Below, in pieces: positions 1-5,524 of a stretch of 10,298 nt of DNA. Origin of the DNA: an uncultured Gemmatimonadota bacterium (GTDB taxonomy: Bacteria; Gemmatimonadota; Gemmatimonadetes; Gemmatimonadales; Gemmatimonadaceae); the NCBI GenBank assembly GCA_946887155.1, contig CAMPKM010000076.1:1-10298 (forward strand), written 5' to 3'. The notes under the pieces are model-generated. The model made no database searches. It was not told the DNA's origin and saw only the letters and a program-made list of their open reading frames with translations. Position 1 is the stretch's first letter; every line of letters begins with the position of its first letter. The position numbers were made by a program, and so were the translations under genes.

Positions 1-312
1 ACGCCAGATCCGGCCGGCGGTCGCCGCCACGAGCGCGACCTGGTCGCTGCGAGCGTCGATGGCACGAAGGTCGAATGCCGCGCCGCCTGGAATGCTGTCC
101 ACCCGCCAGGTGTCGCCGCCGTCGGTGGTATGGATGACCGTACCGCGCGTGCCACTGGCCCACACCACCCGATCGTTCACGACGGACAACCCCCGGAAGG
201 ACGCGGTCGTCTCCGGCTTCAGCATCTCCCAGCCCGACTGCGCGTGAGCGCTTCCCCAGGCGATGACCACCCCGATCGGAGCCAACCGCTTGCGCCACTG
301 AGAGATAGGCAT
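1..312 (-). CDS. Exported Ycf48-like / BNR-repeat protein, N-terminal part (runs off the left edge)
   Basis: The minus strand reads open from an ATG at 312-310 to the window edge, giving 104 residues of the N-terminus. Residues 1-25 look like a Sec signal peptide: a basic stretch with WRKR, then a hydrophobic core, then SAHAQ before the likely cut. The mature part starts with GWEMLKPETTASFRGLSVV and carries an Asp-box, TTDGGDTW, at about residues 62-69, with WASGTRGTVIHT before it and LVAATAGRIW after it. Repeated Asp-box blades of this kind belong to the Ycf48/HCF136-like and BNR/sialidase-type beta-propellers, often annotated 'YCF48-related' or 'oxidoreductase' in soil bacteria. The protein probably acts in the periplasm or outside the cell; its substrate cannot be inferred. 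It is divergent from nadB across 74 bp, with a possible leaderless promoter. Plus-strand reading frames over this stretch give arginine- and proline-rich, unrecognisable protein. Confidence 0.82.
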   Translation of the reverse strand, partial: MPISQWRKRLAPIGVVIAWGSAHAQSGWEMLKPETTASFRGLSVVNDRVVWASGTRGTVIHTTDGGDTWRVDSIPGGAAFDLRAIDARSDQVALVAATAGRIWR

Positions 313-318
313 GGCACG

Positions 319-347
319 AATTTCGGGTCGCGCCTGAATTCCCACAA
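319..347 (-). promoter_or_regulatory. Putative leaderless promoter of the Ycf48-like gene
   Basis: On the minus strand TTGTGG (347-342) is followed by a 17-nt spacer and GAAATT (324-319), then 6 nt to the ATG. A start site at or next to the ATG would leave no 5' leader, which fits the lack of a Shine-Dalgarno. The match to the sigma-70 consensus is only three of six in each box, so this is tentative. Its -35 lies 4 bp from the proposed nadB -35 on the other strand. Confidence 0.35.
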
Positions 348-351
348 CCCT

Positions 352-379
352 TTGCGCTTGGCGTTCGGCGCTCTAGCAT
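352..379 (+). promoter_or_regulatory. Putative leaderless promoter of nadB
   Basis: TTGCGC at 352-357, a 16-nt spacer and TAGCAT at 374-379 lie just before the nadB ATG at 387, with 7 nt between hexamer and start codon. No Shine-Dalgarno is visible. The layout resembles leaderless promoters of the TANNNT-N5-7-ATG type known from other bacterial groups. It is back-to-back with the proposed promoter of the divergent gene. Confidence 0.45.
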
Positions 380-386
380 TTCAATC

Positions 387-1895
387 ATGCCATCCCTCGT
401 CCGGACGCGTTTTCTCGTGGTCGGCAGCGGGGTGGCCGGACTGCACACCGCCTGGCGCGCATCGGTCGGCGCCGACGTCCTGGTCCTCACCAAGCGGTCG
501 CTGTTCGACAGCGCAACCGCCTATGCCCAGGGCGGCATCGCCGCGGCGTTAGGCGCCGGGGACTCGCCCAAGCTGCACTCGCAGGATACGCTCGCCGCCG
601 GTGCCGCCCTCGCCGACGAGGAAGCGGTCCGGGTGCTGGTCGAGGAAGGACCGGCCAGGGTGCGCGAGCTGCAGGTAGCGGGCGCCGAATTCGACCTCAC
701 GCCGCACGGAAAGTTCAAGCTCGGTCGCGAAGCCGCGCACTCTCGGCGTCGCATCGTGCACTCGCACGGCGACCGTACCGGCGCCGAGGTGGCGCGCATA
801 CTCGTCGAGCGGGTGCGGGAGAGCAAGCGAACCAGTGTGCTCGAACGGGCCCGCGTGCTGGACCTCATCGTCGAAGGCGGCCGGTGCGCCGGTGTGCGCG
901 CCAGTGTCGCGGGGGAGCCGGTCGAAATCCGTGCCGATGCCACCGTCCTCGCCACCGGCGGCTGTGGCCAGGCCTATCGCTACACGACGAATCCGGTCGT
1001 CGCGACCGGCGATGGATTCGCGATCGCGTACCGCGCCGGCGTGCGCCTGGCGGACATGGAATTCGTGCAGTTCCACCCCACCGCGCTGGACACGCCGGAG
1101 AATCCTCTCGCGCTCGTGTCCGAGGCCGTACGCGGTGAAGGCGCGAAGCTGCTCAACGGCAAGCACCGGCGGTTCATGCACCAGCGGCACCGCCTGGCCG
1201 AACTGGCGCCGCGCGACGTCGTCGCGCGCGAGATTTTCGCCGAGCGCCAGGAAACTGGCCAGGTGTTTCTCGACGCGAGCGGCATCGCCCAGTTCGACGA
1301 GCGGTTCCCTGGCATCTTTGCGCTCTGCACGGCCCGCGGCATCGATCCGCGAAAAGACCTGATCCCGGTCACCCCCGCCGCGCACTACATGATGGGCGGC
1401 ATCATCACGGACCTGGCCGGTCACTCGCGCCTGCAGAGCCTCTATGCCTGCGGTGAGGTCTCGTGCACCGGCGTGCATGGCGCCAACCGGCTGGCATCGA
1501 ATTCACTGCTCGAGGGACTGGTCTTCGCCGAGCGGATCGCGCGCGACCTGGAAAAGGTGCCCCCGGCGCCGGTCCCACGACGCGCATCGCGCTGGTCGGT
1601 CCCCGTGCTTCCGGACCGTGGCGCCGCCCAGGTGGCGGCCGACAGCATTCGGGCGCTGATGTGGGAGAAGAGCGGCATCGACCGCCATGCGCGCGGCCTT
1701 CGCGAGTGCCTCGAAGAGTTGAATGACATCCACAATCGGCTTCAACCGGGCGCCACCGAAGAACTCAACCTGTCCGAAACGGCGATTCTCATCGCTACGT
1801 CGGCGCTGGCACGGAAAGAATCGCGGGGCGGCCATCATCGCAGCGATTTCCCCAAGCCACGGCGCGGCTGGGCTGGAAAACACATCGAGCTGTAG
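387..1895 (+). CDS. nadB: L-aspartate oxidase NadB
   Basis: This FAD enzyme oxidises L-aspartate to iminoaspartate, the first step of de novo NAD synthesis, and feeds NadA. The 502-residue product has the N-terminal dinucleotide-binding motif VVGSGVAGLHTAW at about residues 9-21 and the flavin-contact segment SATAYAQGGIAAAL near residue 45. Family active-site landmarks are present: EFVQFHPTAL (His230), LAPRDVVAREI (Arg276), AAHYMMGG (His333), HGANRLASNSLLEG (Arg368) and the C-terminal ESRGGHHRSDFP (Arg480). These correspond to the succinate dehydrogenase/fumarate reductase flavoprotein fold. The length is slightly below the 530-540 residues of the E. coli and Bacillus enzymes, but all motifs are present. 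The ATG at 387 is chosen because the Rossmann motif follows at once and a -10-like TAGCAT lies 7 nt upstream. The only TTA codon (549-551) sits inside a GTTAGGCG word. It is first in a nadB-nadA-nadC array; 57 bp separate it from nadA. Confidence 0.97.
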   Translation: MPSLVRTRFLVVGSGVAGLHTAWRASVGADVLVLTKRSLFDSATAYAQGGIAAALGAGDSPKLHSQDTLAAGAALADEEAVRVLVEEGPARVRELQVAGAEFDLTPHGKFKLGREAAHSRRRIVHSHGDRTGAEVARILVERVRESKRTSVLERARVLDLIVEGGRCAGVRASVAGEPVEIRADATVLATGGCGQAYRYTTNPVVATGDGFAIAYRAGVRLADMEFVQFHPTALDTPENPLALVSEAVRGEGAKLLNGKHRRFMHQRHRLAELAPRDVVAREIFAERQETGQVFLDASGIAQFDERFPGIFALCTARGIDPRKDLIPVTPAAHYMMGGIITDLAGHSRLQSLYACGEVSCTGVHGANRLASNSLLEGLVFAERIARDLEKVPPAPVPRRASRWSVPVLPDRGAAQVAADSIRALMWEKSGIDRHARGLRECLEELNDIHNRLQPGATEELNLSETAILIATSALARKESRGGHHRSDFPKPRRGWAGKHIEL

Positions 1896-1898
1896 CGG

Positions 1899-1931
1899 GG
1901 GTCAGACTCCACCGGAAAGCCGACCTGACCC
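1899..1931 (+). repeat. REP-like imperfect palindrome between nadB and nadA
   Basis: GGGTCAG (1899-1905) and CTGACCC (1925-1931) are perfect 7-nt inverted arms. Inside them CGG (1913-1915), AAAG, CCG (1920-1922) makes a small second stem. The block starts 3 nt after the nadB stop. The words GGGGTCAG, ACTCC and CCGGAAAG resemble the GGGTCAGAC-type REP palindromes scattered between genes in many bacteria. Only one copy is present here, so its status as a repeat is inferred. It could instead act as an attenuator or mRNA stabiliser within the operon. Confidence 0.4.
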
Positions 1932-1940
1932 GTGAGGCGC

Positions 1941-1946
1941 TAGATT
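1941..1946 (+). promoter_or_regulatory. Putative -10 of an internal leaderless promoter for nadA
   Basis: TAGATT ends 6 nt before the nadA ATG at 1953, and the surrounding bases resemble those before nadB (CTAG, AT, then CAA or CAAT, then C-ATG). No good -35 is visible 16-18 nt upstream and no Shine-Dalgarno precedes the start codon. It suggests nadA may have its own leaderless transcript in addition to read-through from nadB. Confidence 0.35.
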
Positions 1947-1952
1947 CCAACC

Positions 1953-2960
1953 ATGTCTGTTGCAACCTCTGAAGGCCTCGGATACCGCATCAAGGAGCTG
2001 GCTCGCGAGCGTAATGCGGTCATCCTCGCTCATAACTACGAACGCCCCGAAGTACAGGACGTCGCCGATTTCGTGGGTGACTCGCTCGGCCTGTCGCGCG
2101 AGGCGGCCAAGACGTCGGCGGACGTCATCGTATTCTGCGGCGTTCACTTCATGGCCGAAACGGCCGCGATTCTTTCGCCGGCCAAGACGGTCCTCCTGCC
2201 GGATCTCGCCGCCGGCTGCTCGCTCGCGGACACCATCGACGCCGATCAGCTTCGTGCCTGGAAAGCGGAGCATCCGGGAGCCGTCGTCGTTTCCTACGTG
2301 AACACGACGGCTGCCGTCAAAGCCGAAAGCGACTACTGCTGCACGTCAGGCAATGCGGTTGAGATCGTGAATTCGATTCCTGCCGAACAGGAGATCCTAT
2401 TCCTCCCTGACTTCTTCCTCGGCGCGCACGTCCGTCGCGTAACCGGCCGCGAGAACATGCACATCTGGCTGGGCGAGTGTCACGTGCACGCCGGTATCAC
2501 GCCGCTCAGCCTGAATCGCCAACGATCGGAACACCCCGGGGCCGAGTTACTCGTACATCCGGAATGCGGTTGTGCGACCAGTGTGGTAGAGGCCATGTCG
2601 GCTGGGGCGATTTCGTCGGAAGGCGTCCAGGTGCTGTCGACCGAAGGCATGATCCGCCGGCCGTCGGAGTCCAAAAACAGCGAGTTCATCGTCGCGACCG
2701 AGACCGGCATCCTTCACCGGCTGCGCCGCGCGAACCCCGACAAGACCTTCTTCGCGGCGTCGGACCGGGCCGAGTGCCAGTATATGAAGATGACGACGCT
2801 TCCCAAGGTGCTTCATTCGCTGGAGGCGCTGGTCCATCGCATCACCGTGCCCGAGGACATCGCACAGAAGGCGCGGAAGGCGCTCGAGCGAATGGTCGCG
2901 GTCGGTGGCTCGGCGCCCCGCTCGCTTGCGGGAGTCGCAGGTTTCGATCCCGGCGAGTAA
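1953..2960 (+). CDS. nadA: Quinolinate synthase NadA
   Basis: NadA is a [4Fe-4S] enzyme that condenses iminoaspartate, supplied by NadB, with dihydroxyacetone phosphate to give quinolinate. The 335-residue product has the substrate-binding [22 protein letters not shown] near residues 27-48 and [10 protein letters not shown] near residues 62-71. Its three expected cluster cysteines are in LAAGCSLAD (Cys89), HPECGC (Cys205, with Cys207 beside it) and RAECQYMKM (Cys275). Other family signatures are [22 protein letters not shown] and [11 protein letters not shown]. The length fits the shorter NadA class. The ATG at 1953 gives a normal N-terminal lead of about 10 residues before the first helix and follows a -10-like hexamer. 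nadC begins 14 nt after the nadA stop, so the two are surely co-transcribed. The gene contains the one TTA codon of the window (2547-2549) that is not in a GTTAGGC word. Confidence 0.97.
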   Translation: MSVATSEGLGYRIKELARERNAVILAHNYERPEVQDVADFVGDSLGLSREAAKTSADVIVFCGVHFMAETAAILSPAKTVLLPDLAAGCSLADTIDADQLRAWKAEHPGAVVVSYVNTTAAVKAESDYCCTSGNAVEIVNSIPAEQEILFLPDFFLGAHVRRVTGRENMHIWLGECHVHAGITPLSLNRQRSEHPGAELLVHPECGCATSVVEAMSAGAISSEGVQVLSTEGMIRRPSESKNSEFIVATETGILHRLRRANPDKTFFAASDRAECQYMKMTTLPKVLHSLEALVHRITVPEDIAQKARKALERMVAVGGSAPRSLAGVAGFDPGE

Positions 2961-2974
2961 TCTCCGCAGACCCA

Positions 2975-3898
2975 ATGCCGAACCTCGAGCCGAACGTCCC
3001 GCCACCGCGTAGAGTCACGCCGCTCGAAATGCCGGCCGTGCCCCGTGACGGGCTTCGATTCCCGCTCACCCGGGATCAGCTCGTGGCTCGTGTGCGTGAT
3101 GCGCTCGACGAAGACGGCGCATTCAACGACATCACGACGATCGCCACCGTCCGGTCGGATCGCCGGGCCCGCGCGGCGCTCGTGGCCCGGCAGGGCGGCA
3201 CCATCGCGGGCATTCCGTTTGCGCTCGAGACCTTCCGTATGCTCGACCCGAAAGCGTCGATGCGCGTGGACATCGAGGACGGGAAACGCGCCATGCGCGG
3301 CGAGACGGTGATCTACATCAGCGGGCACGCGCGCGCGCTTCTCTCGGCTGAACGGGTGGCGCTGAATTTCCTGATGCGGATGTCCGGCGTCGCGACCCTG
3401 ACTTCCCGTTATGTAGATGCCGTGCGTGGCACCGGCGTGAAGATCCTCGATACACGAAAGACGACACCCGGCTGGCGCGCGCTCGAGAAATATGCCGTCC
3501 GCGCCGGCGGCGGGACGAACCATCGCATGGACCTCGCCAGTTCCGTGCTGATCAAGGACAATCACCTGGCGGCGGTTGACGGCCACGTGGAGATCGCGAT
3601 CCGCCGCGCCCGTGAGCTCGCGCCGCCCGGCGCGCGCGTGGAAATCGAGTGCATCACGGTCGACCAGGTTTCCGCCGCCGCCACTGCAGGCGCAGACATC
3701 ATCCTGCTCGACAACATGCCGCTCGACCTGATGAAAGAGTGCGTGAAGGTCACGGCCCGCCGCGCGGAACTGGAAGCGTCGGGCGGGGTCACGCTGGAGA
3801 ATGTCCGCGCCATCGCGGGCACTGGCGTCGACATGATCTCGATCGGGGCCCTGACCCATTCGGCGGCGGCCATGAACCTGGCGCTCGATTTCGAGTGA
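2975..3898 (+). CDS. nadC: Quinolinate phosphoribosyltransferase (nicotinate-nucleotide pyrophosphorylase) NadC
   Basis: NadC converts quinolinate and PRPP to nicotinate mononucleotide, CO2 and pyrophosphate, completing the route begun by NadB and NadA. The 307-residue protein opens with a proline-rich lead, then the type II PRTase N-domain with ALDEDGAFNDITTIATV (about residues 43-59). The catalytic barrel follows: DTRKTTPGWR (149-158), EKYAVRAGGGTNHR (161-174), KDNH (184-187), VEIEC (202-206), ILLDNM (223-228) and the phosphate-binding end SGGVTLENVRAIAGTGVDMISIGALTHS. Known substrate-contacting Arg and Lys residues in RKTTPG and NHR are intact. The open frame extends upstream into nadA, but that part is a shadow. 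The ATG at 2975 is chosen, 14 nt after nadA; a second ATG at 3029 (residue 19) is possible because family similarity begins only after it. No clear Shine-Dalgarno is seen. The stop overlaps a GTG (3895-3898) in the frame of the next small ORF. Confidence 0.96.
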   Translation: MPNLEPNVPPPRRVTPLEMPAVPRDGLRFPLTRDQLVARVRDALDEDGAFNDITTIATVRSDRRARAALVARQGGTIAGIPFALETFRMLDPKASMRVDIEDGKRAMRGETVIYISGHARALLSAERVALNFLMRMSGVATLTSRYVDAVRGTGVKILDTRKTTPGWRALEKYAVRAGGGTNHRMDLASSVLIKDNHLAAVDGHVEIAIRRARELAPPGARVEIECITVDQVSAAATAGADIILLDNMPLDLMKECVKVTARRAELEASGGVTLENVRAIAGTGVDMISIGALTHSAAAMNLALDFE

Positions 3899-3954
3899 GC
3901 TGCGCGAAGGGCGCTGCGCAACTCAGCCAGGCGTATCGTCAGGCACCGCAGCTC

Positions 3955-3967
3955 CCGGTTGAACCGG
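3955..3967. other. Perfect 13-bp palindrome ahead of the zinc-ribbon gene
   Basis: CCGGTT, one G, then AACCGG form an exact inverted repeat centred on 3961, about 30 bp before the ATG at 3997. It could be an operator for a separate transcript of the small gene or chance in GC-rich DNA. If the longer GTG start is right it lies within coding sequence. Confidence 0.25.
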
Positions 3968-3996
3968 TTGTCTCCACCAGGCAGGCCACGTCACCG

Positions 3997-4104
3997 ATGC
4001 TGTCGTCGTGCGACGTGTGCGGATCCGCGGACCTGGCCGAGCTGCGTTGCAAGGTGATCTGCAGGAACTGCCGAACGATCCTGCAGAGCTGCGCCGATCT
4101 CTAG
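3997..4104 (+). CDS. Zinc-ribbon microprotein (four-cysteine, 35 aa) downstream of nadC
   Basis: The short frame encodes a 35-residue protein with CDVC near the N-terminus (Cys5, Cys8), then ELRCKVICRNC (Cys18, Cys22, Cys25), and ends LQSCADL with Cys32. Two CxxC knuckles about 13 residues apart are the pattern of a minimal zinc ribbon. From memory, very similar small proteins ending in SC[AS]DL occur in Gemmatimonadota and relatives as uncharacterised proteins; that is unverified. It sits 98 bp after nadC on the same strand. The start is uncertain. ATG at 3997 puts the first CxxC at residue 5, with a weak purine tract (GGCAGG) upstream. An in-frame GTG at 3895 overlaps the nadC stop as GTGA and would give 69 residues with an unstructured, Gln/Pro-rich lead. 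No function is known; zinc or RNA binding is only a guess. Confidence 0.7.
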   Translation: MLSSCDVCGSADLAELRCKVICRNCRTILQSCADL

Positions 4105-4117
4105 GAATCGGCGCGGC
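4088..4117 (+). terminator. Hairpin at the 3' end of the nad cluster, between convergent genes
   Basis: GCGCCGAT (4091-4098) and ATCGGCGC (4107-4114) are exact inverted arms around an 8-nt loop that contains the TAG stop of the zinc-ribbon gene. GC on the outer left and GC on the right, with one G-T wobble, lengthen the stem to 11 pairs. No T-tract follows on either strand, so it is not a textbook intrinsic terminator. Its place between two convergent 3' ends (stops 31 bp apart) favours a 3'-end function such as termination or mRNA protection. Confidence 0.5.
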
Positions 4118-4135
4118 AGGGACCAGGGATAGCCG

Positions 4136-5341
4136 TCAGCGTTCCGGGCGCGTCGCGTCCGTTCGCCGGAGTCGGGCAGCACTCGTCAGGCGCGTCTCGC
4201 TCGCCGTCTCCGCGAAGGCAGTCACGCTGACCGTCACCGGCGCGCTGACCACGTCATCGACACTCACGGTGATCTCGGCGGCTCCCGGCGACGCCGCCGA
4301 GACGACTCCCTGCGAGTTGACGTTGGCCACGGGGACGTTGTTGGACAACCAGACGACCTGGCGACCCTGGAGCGACAGGACGTTGTTCGCACTGTCGCGT
4401 GCCACCGCCTGCAGCTGACCCTGCGTGTTGTCCGCCAGCGTCAACCCGTTAGGCGTGATGGTCACGCTCGAGACGGGCACGCGCGTCACCTGGGCGTTGA
4501 CGGTGCTGCTGACGCCATCGCAGGTCGCGGTAATATTGGCGGTTCCGAGCGTGAGGGCGGAAACGAGCCCGTTCTGCGAGACGGTGGCGACGACCGGATT
4601 GCCGGAATTCCAGGTGATGGTCCGGCCGCTCAGCACCTCTTGCGCGGCGTTCAGGCATTCCGCGGACAACTGTTTCGTCTGTCCCAGACGGATTACGTGC
4701 ACCGACTGCTGGGGGAGGATCCGGACGCTCTGCACCGGCTCCGAAATCACACGAACGCGGACGTTCTTGGTCAGCTGGCCCGCGCTCACTGCAATAGTGG
4801 TCGTGCCGACGGAGACGGGCGTGACGAGACCGCTGGTACTGACGACGGCGATGCCGGGGTTCGAGCTCGACCAGGTGATCGCGCGATTGGTGAGTCCGAC
4901 TCCACCCGGTCCCACAAGTTGCGCGTTGATCGTGCGCGTCGTGGTCAGCGGAAGGTCGAAACTGTCCGGAGCGATGACGATCGAGAGTACCGGCAGCAGC
5001 ACCTTGATGGTGGACTGCGCGTTTATCCCTTCGACACGTGCCGTGATCACGGACTGCCCGCTGGCAACGGCCGTCAGGACGCCGGTCGCCGGGTCAATCG
5101 TCGCCACTGCCGTATTGTTCGATTCCCAAGCCAGTGTACGGCCCGTGAGCGTGTTTCCACTGGCGTCCTTCAGCGTGATGATCCACCGATCGTACGTCTC
5201 ACCCACCTCGACCGAATCGAACGTTGGCTGTAGCGTGAACGACGCCACCGGTTCAGGATCGGTGGACGTCGTGCAGGCGAAGGCGGCGGCCGCAACGGCG
5301 GGCAGCGAGAGTCTCGTCAGGAAAGATCGGATCGATCGCAT
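4136..5341 (-). CDS. Exported protein with four bacterial Ig-like (BIG2) domains, possible lipoprotein
   Basis: The 401-residue product starts MRSIRSFLTRLSLPAVAAAAFAC, a basic region and hydrophobic core ending in Cys23. AFAC is a poor lipobox (Phe at -2, Ala at -3), so lipid attachment is plausible but not certain; cleavage after AFA by signal peptidase I is the alternative. Four BIG2 repeats of about 83 residues follow, at roughly 33-116, 118-200, 202-288 and 290-373. Each has the pattern [VI]-x-[IL]-x-P, then a TW or VW with SNN/SSSNP, then ATV or VV-[ST]-x-x-GLV, a small-residue turn and [IV]T[VA]. The last 28 residues are Ala-, Thr- and Arg-rich and match no domain. BIG2 domains form rod-like surface or periplasmic modules in adhesins and cell-wall proteins; the ligand here is unknown. 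The frame is open 31 codons further upstream, but ATG at 5341 is chosen because it places the signal peptide at the N-terminus. The gene is alone in its transcript unit. Confidence 0.88.
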   Translation of the reverse strand: MRSIRSFLTRLSLPAVAAAAFACTTSTDPEPVASFTLQPTFDSVEVGETYDRWIITLKDASGNTLTGRTLAWESNNTAVATIDPATGVLTAVASGQSVITARVEGINAQSTIKVLLPVLSIVIAPDSFDLPLTTTRTINAQLVGPGGVGLTNRAITWSSSNPGIAVVSTSGLVTPVSVGTTTIAVSAGQLTKNVRVRVISEPVQSVRILPQQSVHVIRLGQTKQLSAECLNAAQEVLSGRTITWNSGNPVVATVSQNGLVSALTLGTANITATCDGVSSTVNAQVTRVPVSSVTITPNGLTLADNTQGQLQAVARDSANNVLSLQGRQVVWLSNNVPVANVNSQGVVSAASPGAAEITVSVDDVVSAPVTVSVTAFAETASETRLTSAARLRRTDATRPER

Positions 5342-5379
5342 CGTCTCAATGTTCGGTACTGGGGGTACGGGCTGGACGG

Positions 5380-5426
5380 GTAATATGAATCGTCCGGGGT
5401 CCAATCTCCGAATCAGGACACGTGTC
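5380..5426 (-). promoter_or_regulatory. Possible promoter/operator region of the BIG2 gene
   Basis: An AT-rich patch on the minus strand, CATATT (5387-5382) overlapping TATTAC (5385-5380), is the best -10 candidate before the BIG2 gene and would leave a leader of about 35-40 nt. A perfect 10-bp palindrome GACACGTGTC (5417-5426) lies 30 bp further upstream, where an activator or repressor could bind. No clear -35 is seen. The rest of the 183-bp gap between 5342 and 5524 holds nothing I can assign, and no terminator is visible for the DUF255 gene whose 3' end faces it. Confidence 0.25.
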
Positions 5427-5524
5427 AGCCTCAAATACCGGAAATCGTGAGGCGACCCCGGCCGCGCTGACCCGCGTCGCCGGATGAGGACGATTGAACT
5501 TGCGGGCAGATAACTGTCTGGCGC

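Noticed and set aside
130..552. Plus-strand 140-residue frame before nadB
   Set aside because: The minus strand holds a signal peptide and Asp-box protein here, and the frame then runs out of phase into nadB.
549..1478. 309-residue open frame on the minus strand across nadB
   Set aside because: It is antisense to a fully recognised nadB, is rich in Arg, Gly and His without known motifs, and follows from the GC-rich third codon positions of nadB.
2477..2974. Open frame in the nadC frame extending through the end of nadA
   Set aside because: The extension lies over clear nadA coding sequence and has no NadC similarity; NadC begins at 2975 or 3029.
2813..3859. 348-residue minus-strand open frame across nadC
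   Set aside because: Shadow of nadC: Arg/His-rich, no recognisable domain, no promoter or ribosome site.
4136..5434. Tandem DNA repeat in the BIG2 gene
   Set aside because: The repetition is at protein-domain level; the four units have diverged in nucleotide sequence and no long direct repeats were seen.
5400..5524. Possible terminator after the DUF255 gene
   Set aside because: Only short inverted words such as GCGAC/GTCGC and CAGA/TCTG with no T-tract; nothing better than expected in GC-rich DNA.
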